The translations under genes were made by a program, and so were the position numbers. From Cyanidium caldarium (Eukaryota; Rhodophyta; Bangiophyceae; Cyanidiales; Cyanidiaceae): a DNA stretch of 64,000 nt. The notes beneath the pieces are model-generated. The model worked only from the letters and a program-made list of their open reading frames with translations, had not been told where the DNA came from and ran no database searches. Each line of letters starts with the position of its first letter. The first letter of the stretch is position 1. Location: positions 124,001 to 188,000 of the forward strand of contig JANCYW010000003.1 in the NCBI GenBank assembly GCA_026184775.1, written 5' to 3'. Below are positions 37,811 through 46,764 of the stretch, piece by piece.

Positions 37811-38321
37811 GCCAGCAGCCACAATCACGAAATCGCCTCCAATGAGATGTTCTCCACCTATCGATATGGCGGTGGAAGCGTCTCTGTCAATTTTGTAGCC
37901 CCCTCATGGGCGCCCACAACTCCGGTCCACCCAGCGAACGATCTCGTCCTGGCGCGACCGAGTGTGGGACGGGTGTGTCGCGCGAAGCGGTCGTAGTGGG
38001 TTGCACCGCTGAGGGGCACACGCCAACGCGGTCTCTGCGGCGGACAGTCGGATGACGCGAGCGCCGAATGAGAGAGAGCTATTTGAGGCGATCGGGTGGA
38101 TGAGGTGCTCTCCGTGCACCATGTTCTCGGCGCCTTTTGCGGCCGGCGGGATCCCGGCGGCCGCCCGAAGAGAGACGGCTTGCAGGAGACGGGCGACAGC
38201 AGAGCGGCGCAGGACGCGACTTGATGGCGGTGGCCTTTCCCAATCAAGAGACGACTGTCGAAGTGATCGTCGAAGGAGGCGCTTACACGGTAGTAGTGCA
38301 ACTTGCCTGATCAATTGGTCG
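37811..38321. other. Divergent intergenic spacer
   Basis: 511 bp between the LisH gene and the small membrane protein gene. The downstream frame stays open for 90 codons without conserved features. No RNA gene recognised. Confidence 0.45.
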
Positions 38322-38708
38322 ATGGCCGCGGATGACCCGCGTCCGGCTCCCGCCCCATCGGCCTCACACACATCGTCGCCGCCGGCAGAGACGCTGTCGG
38401 TTGCGCCACTCCCTGCCCACTCTCCGACAGCGCCGCGCGGCGTCGGCTGGATATTGCGACGCACTCTGGCGTTGGCGCTGCTATGTCTGTTCATCGAAAT
38501 ATATCTGTCGCTGCTGGTGATCACCGTAGGCTTTATCATGGCAGCTGTCGCGCTGATCTATCCACAGTTCATCCCGCGGTACGTGGCACCGTTGCGAGAG
38601 CACATCGCCCGCACCCGACAACAGCTGCGCGCTGCGGCAGGCCGCGGCGTCGACGCCGGACGGCGACGCCTCGTGCAGGCCATGCGCCGCTTTCTGGAGA
38701 ACTTGTGA
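38322..38708 (+). CDS. Small predicted membrane protein
   Basis: 128 residues from ATG 38322. An N-terminal Pro/Ser/Ala-rich segment of about 45 residues is followed by two closely spaced hydrophobic helices (about 50-90: RRTLALALLCLFIEIYLSLL and VITVGFIMAAVALIYP), then an amphipathic Arg-rich tail (LREHIARTRQQLRAAAGRGVD...RRFLENL). I do not recognise the family. The Arg-rich start of the helix suggests an internal N-terminus; the membrane cannot be told. The hydrophobic hairpin followed by an amphipathic helix recalls membrane-shaping proteins, but this is only a resemblance. Confidence 0.55.
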   Translation: MAADDPRPAPAPSASHTSSPPAETLSVAPLPAHSPTAPRGVGWILRRTLALALLCLFIEIYLSLLVITVGFIMAAVALIYPQFIPRYVAPLREHIARTRQQLRAAAGRGVDAGRRRLVQAMRRFLENL

Positions 38709-38826
38709 GCGCAGCGGGCGACCACCTGAAACGGTCTCGCTGGCGCCAACCACCAGCCGCACCGACCGTCGCGTCACCCTGAACATCCTCCGCACGCCTC
38801 TTACCCCCGAATGCTCTTTGCACAGC

Positions 38827-39477
38827 TCACTCCACGGTCGACAGTTCAATACGGCGCGCGCCAAACACCAGCCCCTGTTTCTCGGCCACCGCTCGCCACA
38901 TGTCGTCCTCGTCGCGGAACACCACGCAGGCAATGCCGCGCGACGTCGACGGCAACGAATCGGAGGCGCGTGCCTCAGCGGATGCGTCCTCCGAGGTGCT
39001 CAGCCGCACGCATTGGATGTCGTACCCGTCGGAGAAGAGCGACCGCAGCGATGCCTCGTTCATATTGCGCGGCAAATTGCGGAGCATCACCGCGTGATCC
39101 CGATCACTCGGCTGCCAATACGCCCGCGCCTCGGCATCGCGCTGCGCAAACGTCGCCGACACCAGCGCCACCGGCGGCAGCAACAGGCGCCGTTGCGCGT
39201 CGGTCACCCGGCCGCGCCGCCGCTGCGCTATCGCCAACAACTGCTCCTCCCGCCGCCGCCTCCAGTCCTGTGACGCCTGTTCCGCCAGCGCCGGTGCAGA
39301 AAACTGCACCAACCAGCGCGAGAGCCCCATCTTGGGCTGTACGGCGGTGCGCTGCACGTTCACCAACCCCGCCAGGCACTCCCGCCGCACGTGCCGTTGC
39401 AGCTGGTATAGGACGTCGGCCTTGATGGCATGCCGCGTCGTATTCAATAACATGTAAACCGTCTCCGGCCTGCTCAT
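38827..39477 (-). CDS. Single-RRM RNA-binding protein
   Basis: 216 residues from ATG 39475-39477. The C-terminal half holds one RRM: RNP2-like AVMLRNLPRNMN, helix EASLRSLFSDGYDIQCVRL, then RNP1-like TSRGIACVVFRDEDDMWRAV and the final strand FGARRIELS. The aromatic residues usual in RNP1 are partly replaced, so RNA binding may be weak or protein-directed. The N-terminal half is helical and Arg-rich (AIKADVLYQLQRHVRRECLAGLVNVQR, QDWRRRREEQLLAIAQRRRG). No homolog recognised; short single-RRM proteins act in mRNA processing or organelle RNA handling. Confidence 0.68.
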   Translation of the reverse strand: MSRPETVYMLLNTTRHAIKADVLYQLQRHVRRECLAGLVNVQRTAVQPKMGLSRWLVQFSAPALAEQASQDWRRRREEQLLAIAQRRRGRVTDAQRRLLLPPVALVSATFAQRDAEARAYWQPSDRDHAVMLRNLPRNMNEASLRSLFSDGYDIQCVRLSTSEDASAEARASDSLPSTSRGIACVVFRDEDDMWRAVAEKQGLVFGARRIELSTVE

Positions 39478-39931
39478 CGTAGAGGGTGAGCCGAAAGAAG
39501 AAGGAGCGGGACGGCTGGAGCACGCGCTCAGGATGACCCGACGCGTCGCGCCCGGGGCACGAAACGATGCAAACCGGACGCCAGCCCCCAGAATGCCTAG
39601 CGCCAGGCGTATGCAACCAACGCTTCCGGCTGGTGCAGTTGTCTACTCTCCCGCCAGCCTCACGGATCAGCACTTTTCAACACGTTCTCTCGTTCACGTT
39701 ATGGGGTGTGGGGTTCGTCGAAACCGCCGGCCGCCGCCTTGCCGCCGCCGAATCGCCCCGCGTCGATCGTCGCCGACGCCGGCCTGTACGAGGTGTCGAT
39801 GGAGACGTCGATAACGCCACCTGCTCGTCGACAGCTCTAGTCAGGTACTACCCGCTCGACTTGCCGCTCCAAAGGGTGCGACGGGGTGGAGGTGTTCGAG
39901 TCTGCCTGGGGATCACTGCGCTGGAAGAGGC
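39478..39931. other. Divergent intergenic spacer
   Basis: 454 bp between the RRM and ARP7-like genes. No coding or RNA gene recognised; holds both promoters. Confidence 0.45.
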
Positions 39932-41092
39932 ATGTCCGAGGAGACGCGGCCGATTGTTTTGGAGACGGGCTCGCTGTACGTGCGGGCGGGATGGGCCGGC
40001 GACGAGAAGCCGTCGGTGACGGTGCCGGCGCGTGGAGAGAAATCACCTGGGGATGCAGTGGGGGACTCGGAGAAAACCACAGAATCCTTGCTGGATATGG
40101 CTGCCGGGCGCATCGACAACTGGGAGGCGGCTGCGCGGGTATGGGCGTCGGCGGTAAGCGAGGGTCTGGGCGCGAGCTGGGAGAGCCGGCCGGTGTTGTT
40201 TGTGGACGTGCCGGGATCGTATAAACTCGCCCGCGAACAGTGGGCGCAGGTGGCGTTCGAGGAGCTGCGCGTGCCGGCGATGTACTTGGCGGCGCCGGCG
40301 GTGCTGGCGCTGTACGCCAACAACAAGACCACCGGGTTGGCCGTGGGTATCGGGCACGGCTGCACCCAAATTATGCCGGTGTTCGAGGGCTATCAACTAG
40401 GCTATGCCAGCAGCGGCATGGAGATGGCCGGGCGCGAGATCGAGACCCAGCTCCAGGTGCTGATGCACGAAGGACACAGCGGCGGCGATGTGCTGCAATG
40501 GCAGCTGGAACGAATGGACTGGCGCGCGCTGAAAGAATCGGTTTGTGAAGTGCGGCCGTATCGCAGCGTGGCGGCATCGAGCGCTCCCGATGCCGCCGAG
40601 GCTGACGGCGGGCAGACCGCGGCCGCGGCGTCCTCCACGTCCGCATCGCCACCGCCCAAGAGCTTCTCCTTGGACGCGCAGACCACCGTTACGGTGTCGG
40701 CCGAGGAGTATCAGGGCGCGCCGGAGATCCTCTTCGCTCCCGACGCGTTTCCCAACCGGAAGCGCAGTCAGTCGAGCTTGCCAGAGAAGATCCACCTCTC
40801 GTTGCAGCAATGCGAGCCGGACACCCGACGTGAACTGCTCTCCAACGTGCTGCTGTACGGCGGCACCGCGGCGCTGCCCGGTTTGGATGCGCGACTCGAG
40901 GCCGAGCTGGCGGACGTCGTGCCGTCGTCCATGCACGTCGGCGTGCACCGCGCTCACGAACCGGCATGGGCCAGCTGGCAGGGCGGCTCCATCCTGGCGT
41001 CGCTCACCGCCTTTCAGCAGATGTGGGTGACCCGACAAGAGTACAACGAGAGCGGGCCGCCGTGCATCATGCGCAAAGATGTCATGCGATAG
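39932..41092 (+). CDS. ARP7: Actin-related protein, ARP7-like
   Basis: 386 residues from ATG 39932. The actin fold is visible throughout but diverged: VLETGSLYVRAGWAGDE in place of the actin phosphate-1 loop, VPAMYLAAPAVLALYANNKTTGLAVGIGHGCTQIMPVFEGY around the phosphate-2 loop, GREIETQLQVL, LLSNVLLYGGTAALPGLDARLEAEL, and the end AWASWQGGSILASLTAFQQMWVTRQEYNESGP. The IGHG loop and the (V/H)VT..(E/D)Y(N/D)E(S/T)GP ending resemble plant ARP7, a nuclear subunit of SWI/SNF complexes. Nucleotide-binding residues are altered, so ATP binding may be weak. The SWI3 gene in this window would be a natural partner. Confidence 0.8.
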   Translation: MSEETRPIVLETGSLYVRAGWAGDEKPSVTVPARGEKSPGDAVGDSEKTTESLLDMAAGRIDNWEAAARVWASAVSEGLGASWESRPVLFVDVPGSYKLAREQWAQVAFEELRVPAMYLAAPAVLALYANNKTTGLAVGIGHGCTQIMPVFEGYQLGYASSGMEMAGREIETQLQVLMHEGHSGGDVLQWQLERMDWRALKESVCEVRPYRSVAASSAPDAAEADGGQTAAAASSTSASPPPKSFSLDAQTTVTVSAEEYQGAPEILFAPDAFPNRKRSQSSLPEKIHLSLQQCEPDTRRELLSNVLLYGGTAALPGLDARLEAELADVVPSSMHVGVHRAHEPAWASWQGGSILASLTAFQQMWVTRQEYNESGPPCIMRKDVMR

Positions 41093-41353
41093 AGAGCGGG
41101 GGGGAATGGAGGGGAGTTGGGAGCGCGCAGGATGCTGGCAGCAATGTCAGGGCAACACAAGGCGCTCCGTCGGTCGTGGCCGGCTCCCGCTGGCCTCTCC
41201 TCCAGCGACCATGCCCGCTGCAGAATGACCCTCGACGACCGAGTTCGGCTGGCCGTCCGACGGCCGTATCGCGTGGTGTTGGTAAAGTACGCGGTTTGAC
41301 CAGAGTGGACGCGCGTGCGTCCGTTGCCAGCGTACGCCTCTCTGCCCACTGTC

Positions 41354-43162
41354 ATGGAGTCACCATCCTCCTCGCCCAGCGCGACGGCCGCGGATCGAAC
41401 GAGTCATCCGGACGGCCTGCCTGCCCGACCACCGCCGCCCTTCCCATCGTTCTGGTCGGGCATCCTCTACCGCGCCATCCGAGCGCTGGAGCACGAGCAC
41501 GTCGGCCGTGTCTCGTTCACCGCCCGGGAGATTGTGGAGTACGTGGAGGGCCACTGGGAGCGCGTCTCCAACGGTGCTGAATTCCGGCGGCGCTTCAGCA
41601 CCGAGTTGATGAAGCGGTTGACCGTCAACGGCCGGCTGGTATGTCGCGACACCGCGCCGCCGTCGTCGCCGCCGGAGAATATCGCCAACAGCACTGCCGC
41701 CCGGTGGAAACTGGTGGACGGCCTGGACGCGTACGACTGGGATTTGTTGACGGCGGACGGGCCGGCGCCGGCCGCGACCGCGGACGAGGACGGCGGGCGG
41801 GAGGCGCTGCCGAAGCGGCAGCGCACCGACAGCGCCCAGTCGGACACTGCCGGGCACCGGCTGAATGTCTCGATGCCCGTGGCCGACGCTGCCGCGGATG
41901 TACAGGCGGCGGACTCGAGCGGGCTAGCGCATTCCGAGGAGGCCGCCGCCGGCGATGTGACCGCGGCGGCGGCGGCCGTGCCCGCGAGTGCTCCGGCAGC
42001 GAGCAAGAGCGCGCCTACCGAAGCGCGGCGTCGAGGCATTCGCCGCACCGGCCTGGTGGCGCAATTTAGCGAGTCGGTGCTGGCGCGGCTCAAGGCCGGC
42101 GTCCCGGTGGAGGAGATCGACCCCATCGAGCTCATCAGCGACCCGGCCATTCTGGAGTGGCGTCAGCCGCCCAGAGGCGTGCCGCTCACCCTCAGCGAGC
42201 ACCAGCGCGACAAACACCTGGTGCTGCTGCCGGACCGGCTCACCGTGGTGGGCGACCGCGGCTTTCGTAGCGTTCGCGGCACGCACGGCGTCAGCACCGG
42301 CGACTGGTATTACGAGATCGAGGTGCTGGAGGGCGCGCCGCCCCCGGCGCTCGCTGCCGAGAGTGGTGCACGCGGTGCCAGCGAAATCCAGCCGCACCTG
42401 CGCGTCGGTTACGGTTCGTGCCGAGCCGAGGTGTCCTTCCCGGTGGGCTGGGAGGTGCACGGCTACGCGTACCGCGACAAGACCGGCGATAAGTATCACG
42501 ACTGCCGACCGGTGCCGTATGGTCAGCCGTGGGGCGTGCCCGGCGATGTCATCGGCTGCCGTCTGCATCTGCCTGCGGCGCTGACCGAGGCCGAGCGCGC
42601 CCTAATCGCCTGCTGCGACGACGCCTGGTTCGACTACAAGGGCATGAACATGGGCATCGGTGCCAAGCCGAAAATGCCGCCTCGCGAGCACCTGCGCTAC
42701 GAGGCGGATGCCGACGGAGGCGGAGAGGCGGACGGCACCTATATCGAGTTTTTCCGGAATGGCGTGTCGCAGGGGGTCGCTTTCCGTGCTTTAATACCCG
42801 CGGTGTATTACCCGATGATATCGCTGTATATGGGCGCCAAGTGCCGCGCCAACTTTGGCAACGCACCGTTTCGGTACGGTCTGCCGCCAGGCAGTCGGGC
42901 GTTGACGGAGGCGGTGCCGCCGACCGATGCATCCGTGCCAGCGGAGCGGGAGGGCAGCGCGGAGGACAGGAGCGTCGCGGGTTCCGCAGCGACGGGCCTC
43001 GATGGGGAACCGGCGGATGCGTTCCGGTCGGCGCAGGCCGCCGCACCACCACCGTCCAAGTCGGCCGCAACCCGCATCGAACAGGCGCCTATCGCGCCGG
43101 GACCGACGAACGAGGCGGAAGCTGCACCTGACGCGCCTCCAATTCCGCCAGCTCGCGTTTGA
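41354..43162 (+). CDS. ASH2: ASH2/Bre2-type COMPASS subunit (winged helix plus SPRY)
   Basis: 602 residues from ATG 41354. The N-terminal winged-helix region is at about 30-135 (FWSGILYRAIRALEHEHVGRVSFTAREIVEYVEGHW), followed by an Ala-rich linker with a basic patch (KSAPTEARRRGIRRTG). The split SPRY domain covers about 260-525: LSEHQRDKHLVLLPDRLTVVGDRGFRSVRGTHGV, GDWYYEIEVLE, LRVGYGSCRAEVSFPVGWEVHGYAYRDKTGDKYHDCRPVPYG, GDVIGCRLHLP, YIEFFRNGVSQGVAFRALIPAVYYPMISLYMGAKCRANFG. ASH2 stabilises the SET1/MLL H3K4 methyltransferase with RbBP5 and WDR5. The last 74 bp overlap the coding end of the gene on the other strand. Confidence 0.94.
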   Translation: MESPSSSPSATAADRTSHPDGLPARPPPPFPSFWSGILYRAIRALEHEHVGRVSFTAREIVEYVEGHWERVSNGAEFRRRFSTELMKRLTVNGRLVCRDTAPPSSPPENIANSTAARWKLVDGLDAYDWDLLTADGPAPAATADEDGGREALPKRQRTDSAQSDTAGHRLNVSMPVADAAADVQAADSSGLAHSEEAAAGDVTAAAAAVPASAPAASKSAPTEARRRGIRRTGLVAQFSESVLARLKAGVPVEEIDPIELISDPAILEWRQPPRGVPLTLSEHQRDKHLVLLPDRLTVVGDRGFRSVRGTHGVSTGDWYYEIEVLEGAPPPALAAESGARGASEIQPHLRVGYGSCRAEVSFPVGWEVHGYAYRDKTGDKYHDCRPVPYGQPWGVPGDVIGCRLHLPAALTEAERALIACCDDAWFDYKGMNMGIGAKPKMPPREHLRYEADADGGGEADGTYIEFFRNGVSQGVAFRALIPAVYYPMISLYMGAKCRANFGNAPFRYGLPPGSRALTEAVPPTDASVPAEREGSAEDRSVAGSAATGLDGEPADAFRSAQAAAPPPSKSAATRIEQAPIAPGPTNEAEAAPDAPPIPPARV

Positions 43163-43727
43163 CTCGCGCGATATCGTGCTCCAGATCCTCCTTACGCAGG
43201 TGCAACGTCGCCCACGCCTCGCGCTCCTCCCGCACTCGCCGCGCGTCGCGCAGCGCCGGAAACCAGGTGGGCGACTCGCGCAGCCAGGGACGAACCCCAG
43301 TGGCGCGCTCCTCCGACGCCTCTTCGGTGCGCTGACCGCGCTCGCGCCACTGCTGCATGACCCAAACACCGCTAGCGTGCCCCACACCCCCCAACAACGC
43401 CAACGTGACCGCGCCCTGCACACACCGCGACGGCCCCCTCGTCAGCAGCGCCGCAAACCACCCCACGCCCGCCCCGGCGAACACCGAGTTCCACGCGTCA
43501 CCCACTCCACCTCGTCGCTGTTGCAGCAACTGCTGCAGGGTAAAGAACGGCAACGCCACAAGAGCCCACCGGACGCCCATACGCCCCGCATAACGGGGTA
43601 TGCTGGCGCCCGTGGCCAGCGCCACCATCGCGCCCGCCCCGCATCCGGCCACCGCCGTCACCGCCGTCCGCTGACCAATGCATCGTTGCGTGTCATGCTC
43701 CCGCAGAATAGACCACGTCGTCGTCAT
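43089..43727 (-). CDS. TIM17/22/23 (PRAT) family membrane protein
   Basis: 212 residues from ATG 43725-43727. Three to four hydrophobic segments with small-residue GxxxG-like spacing fill about 18-120 (AVTAVAGCGAGAMVALATG, WALVALPFFTLQQLL, DAWNSVFAGAGVGWFAALLTRGP, GAVTLALLGGVGHASGVWVM). The D-WNSV-AGAG-GW segment is the PRAT signature of Tim17/22/23 and plastid relatives. The C-terminus is a charged coiled coil (LHLRKEDLEHDIARVKRELAELEARQVQL), which is unusual for core translocase subunits, so it may be an assembly factor such as a TIMMDC1-like protein or a plastid PRAT protein. Its stop codon (43089-43091) lies inside the ASH2 coding region. Confidence 0.7.
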   Translation of the reverse strand: MTTTWSILREHDTQRCIGQRTAVTAVAGCGAGAMVALATGASIPRYAGRMGVRWALVALPFFTLQQLLQQRRGGVGDAWNSVFAGAGVGWFAALLTRGPSRCVQGAVTLALLGGVGHASGVWVMQQWRERGQRTEEASEERATGVRPWLRESPTWFPALRDARRVREEREAWATLHLRKEDLEHDIARVKRELAELEARQVQLPPRSSVPAR

Positions 43728-43818
43728 TCATAACGATGACATTGGGAGAGGTGAGACGTGCACGGGAAGCGCCGGGTGTACCCGTCGCATCGGGCCACCC
43801 GGCAGGAGGGGCGAGACA

Positions 43819-43820
<2 letters not shown>

Positions 43821-43858
<38 letters not shown>
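43821..43858. repeat. CGA trinucleotide repeat
   Basis: About 12 uninterrupted CGA units in the 264-bp divergent spacer between the TIM17-family gene and panB. Non-coding position; likely polymorphic. Confidence 0.9.
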
Positions 43859-43991
43859 TTCTCAATGAAAACGGTGCTCGGCGCGGGTGCTCGGCAGACA
43901 CCCAGCGGAGACCGGCTTTCCGGGGTTACACAGGAGGAAATGGGGGAGGGAATGACCTAGAGCGTTGAGGGTGTTGTGGACGAGTGAGGAA

Positions 43992-45227
43992 ATGTGGTGG
44001 CGCGCTTTTCGGTTGTGGAATTCCGGGGGTTGCCGGGAACGGGCAGCTCGAGGCGGATGGGGCGACCCGGACGCGCGGCCCCTGGCCGCCCTGCATCGAC
44101 GTTTCACTCTCGGCACGCGCGTCCAGGGCACGCTCGCGCATCTATCTCTCATTCGATCCCTGTCCGGCACTTCTCGGGAGTACTCTGCACCCCGTGCGCA
44201 TCACCGACCGGCCGAGGCGCCGCCTCCGCCCCGGCGCTGGACGCTCGGGGATATCCGACGGGCGTACGCGCGCCGCGTGCCCATCTGCGTGGTCACCGCC
44301 TACAACTACCCTCAGGCGGTGCACGCCGATCTGGCCGAGATGGATATCGTGCTGGTGGGCGATTCGCTGGGTATGGTGGAGCTCGGCTACCCGACCACCC
44401 AATTCGTCACGCTGGAGCAGATGCTGCACCACGCGCAGGCGGTGGCGCGCGGGTGTCATCGGGCGCTCATCGTCGCGGACATGCCATTCGGCAGTTACGA
44501 GGTGAGCGTCGCGGACGCCATGCGCAATGTGATGCGTATGATCCGCGAGGGTCACGTGCAGGCGGTGAAGATGGAGGGTGGTCGACGCATTGCGGCGACG
44601 GTGCGGGCGTGTGTGCAGCAGGCGGGCGTAGCCGTGATGGGACATTGCGGGCTGCTGCCGCAGACGGTGAGCGCGTTGGGCGGGTTCCGGTCTTATGGCA
44701 AAAACGCGGCGGAGGCGCAGACGTGTCTGGAGGACGCGTTGGCGTTGCAGGATGCGGGCGCGTTCAGTGTGGTGCTGGAATGCGTGCCCGAGCGACTCGC
44801 GCGGGCGATCACCGCCGCATTGGAAGTGCCCACCATCGGTATCGGGGCTGGTGCGGGCACCAGCGGGCAAGTGCTGGTGTATCACGATCTGTGCGGTCTG
44901 TTATCGCACCCGCATCATGCCAAAGTGACGCCCAAGTTTTGCAAACGGTTTGCGCGCGCTGGTGAGGTGATTCAGGAGGCGCTGGAACGGTATCGCGACG
45001 AGGTGAAGCACGGCGCGTTTCCTTCGGCGGAACACTCGCCGTACAGCATCCCCGACCGGGAGTGGGAGCGCTTCGCGACCGCGTACGAGAAGCTGACGGG
45101 TCGATCGACCGATGCGGCCGACTCGCCGAGCGCCGAGGTGCCTGCAGCAGCGGCAGGAGTAGAGAAAAAGACGACTGTGGCGAATGATGAGAGCCGGGAT
45201 ACCGAGGAGGTGCTATATCCGCGGTGA
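43992..45227 (+). CDS. panB: 3-methyl-2-oxobutanoate hydroxymethyltransferase
   Basis: 411 residues from ATG 43992. PanB makes ketopantoate from ketoisovalerate and methylene-tetrahydrofolate, the first committed step to pantothenate and coenzyme A. The (beta/alpha)8 core spans about 85-345: VTAYNYPQAVHADLAEMDIVLVGDSLGMVELGY, DMPFGSYEVS, AVKMEGGRR, MGHCGLLPQTVSALGGFR, VVLECVPERLA, GIGAGAGTSGQVLVYHDL. The Mg-binding and substrate residues (GDS, D of DMPF, E of KMEGG, E of LECVP) are present; TSGQ replaces the usual CDGQ. The first about 80 residues are Arg/Ser-rich without acids early on, a mitochondrial presequence as in plant PanB. The C-terminal 45 residues are disordered. Confidence 0.96.
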   Translation: MWWRAFRLWNSGGCRERAARGGWGDPDARPLAALHRRFTLGTRVQGTLAHLSLIRSLSGTSREYSAPRAHHRPAEAPPPPRRWTLGDIRRAYARRVPICVVTAYNYPQAVHADLAEMDIVLVGDSLGMVELGYPTTQFVTLEQMLHHAQAVARGCHRALIVADMPFGSYEVSVADAMRNVMRMIREGHVQAVKMEGGRRIAATVRACVQQAGVAVMGHCGLLPQTVSALGGFRSYGKNAAEAQTCLEDALALQDAGAFSVVLECVPERLARAITAALEVPTIGIGAGAGTSGQVLVYHDLCGLLSHPHHAKVTPKFCKRFARAGEVIQEALERYRDEVKHGAFPSAEHSPYSIPDREWERFATAYEKLTGRSTDAADSPSAEVPAAAAGVEKKTTVANDESRDTEEVLYPR

Positions 45228-45317
45228 AGACGTACGCAAGTGGATAGGTGCGGAGGGCGATCTGCGGGATGGGGGGCGCGCCAACGCGCGCCCTCACAAC
45301 ACCCCCCCCACTCCGGT

Positions 45318-46451
45318 TCATTCTTGCGATCGCGGACGTTTGGCAGCGCTGGCGACGCCGTCCTCACCACTCGATGACTGCCGGTTCACCTGCCCGTCCG
45401 CAACGTCGTCCGCATTCACCGCGCGCACGCTGGCGGCTAATCGCTGTGACCAATCGGGCGGCAACAGCGCCTCCTCGCGGGGGGTGCCGGCGCGAATGCG
45501 ATTGGCCACCATGCGCACCACATTTTCCGACAATCCGGACACTTGGGTGAGGCGCACTAGCAGGCTCGACGCCGACGGCACCTTGTCCTGCTCGGCGACG
45601 TGCTTTGCCCAAAACTCCCGCCACAGCGTGATCACGTAGTGTAACGCGCCCGCCGCGATCGACACATGTGTGCGTCCGTGGACGCCCTCGATATCGCGCG
45701 CCTGTCGCGCCACTTGCAGCGCCGCCGCCATCACAAACGATGGCAGCCCCAAGTGCGACGCGAATCGCACCACGAAATCGTCGGTGGTGCGTCGGCGACT
45801 CGCCTTGGCCGCCTCGCCCAGCGACAACTCGATGGCCTTGACGTAGGCGGCGACGCGCGAACGCGCCACCCTCACCAGCGCGGACACTTCGTTGAACGTG
45901 CGCGGCGCGCCTTCGTTGCGGCAGGCGATGAACAGCGCGCCGGATACCATGGCCAGCGTCTCGTCCTCCCGAAAACGCACCCGCGAGCGCGTGCCGTCGG
46001 CGTTCAGCGTCAGTCGATCGTAGTACATCTTGAACAGCTCACAGGTGCGGTCCTTGAGCAGCTGCGGCAGCCCGGCGCGCTCGCACAGGTAACCGATGCG
46101 TCCGAAACACTCGGATACATAGCGGTCGCTGGCGCTCATGGCGCTGCGCGACTGTGCCTTGTTCAGCCGCGCATTCAACGCGTTGCCCATCGCCGGCCCG
46201 TTGGATATGGAGGTGGTCGGCCCGGTGTCCAACAGCGGGTTCATCACGCCGCCGATACGGTTGGGGTCGGCGGCGGCCTCGTCGTTCTCGAACGTGCGCC
46301 ATTCGTGACCCAAATCTACCAACAGACTCGCCGCCACCAGACCGCACTCTGGACACACCAGGTCACCGTTCTTGGTGTCCTCCACCAGGTCACGACATCC
46401 GCACTCTTCGCAGTGGTCAGGCACGTCGCGCTCCAGCGTGGGCGCCGACAT
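45318..46451 (-). CDS. TFIIB: Transcription initiation factor IIB
   Basis: 377 residues from ATG 46449-46451. The N-terminal zinc ribbon is at about 14-38 (CEECGCRDLVEDTKNGDLVCPECGLV), followed by the B-reader/linker (HEWRTFENDE..DPNRIGG). Two cyclin-fold repeats follow at about 110-205 (CFGRIGYLCERAGLP, LAMVSGALFIACRNEGAPRTFNEVSALV) and 215-320 (VVRFASHLGLPSFVMAAALQVARQA, SIAAGALHYVITLWREF, SGLSENVVRMVANRI). The normal length and intact ribbon favour TFIIB over the larger TFIIIB subunit BRF1. It bridges TBP-DNA and RNA polymerase II. Confidence 0.93.
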   Translation of the reverse strand: MSAPTLERDVPDHCEECGCRDLVEDTKNGDLVCPECGLVAASLLVDLGHEWRTFENDEAAADPNRIGGVMNPLLDTGPTTSISNGPAMGNALNARLNKAQSRSAMSASDRYVSECFGRIGYLCERAGLPQLLKDRTCELFKMYYDRLTLNADGTRSRVRFREDETLAMVSGALFIACRNEGAPRTFNEVSALVRVARSRVAAYVKAIELSLGEAAKASRRRTTDDFVVRFASHLGLPSFVMAAALQVARQARDIEGVHGRTHVSIAAGALHYVITLWREFWAKHVAEQDKVPSASSLLVRLTQVSGLSENVVRMVANRIRAGTPREEALLPPDWSQRLAASVRAVNADDVADGQVNRQSSSGEDGVASAAKRPRSQE

Positions 46452-46764
46452 CCATGCGGGGCGTCGCCCGGGGCAGGAGCGGGTGGACGGTTGCCGCAAA
46501 CACTGGTGTGAACCACCGATGACTCCAGAATCACTGCTGCGCCTCAGACGAGTCCTGTACAACGCGCTACCCTCCGCGCCACTTGTGACCGTAAGCGGGC
46601 ACCGACAACCGTCTCTCAGCACTGCTCGAAGGGTGCAGAGACGAGCGTGCGCCCGACCCGTCCCGGCACCCCGCCCCGATCCGCGCGCGGCGTTCGCGCG
46701 GGCGCCGCCGTGGCCTGCGTGTGCCTTCAACGCGGGCCACGGCGCGCCAGCTGACTGGATCGTT
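46452..46764. other. Divergent spacer or presequence of the aminotransferase
   Basis: 313 bp between TFIIB and the preferred start of the aminotransferase. An ATG at 46519 in the aminotransferase frame would add 82 residues rich in Arg, Leu, Ala and Pro and almost free of acids, which fits an organelle presequence. Confidence 0.45.
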
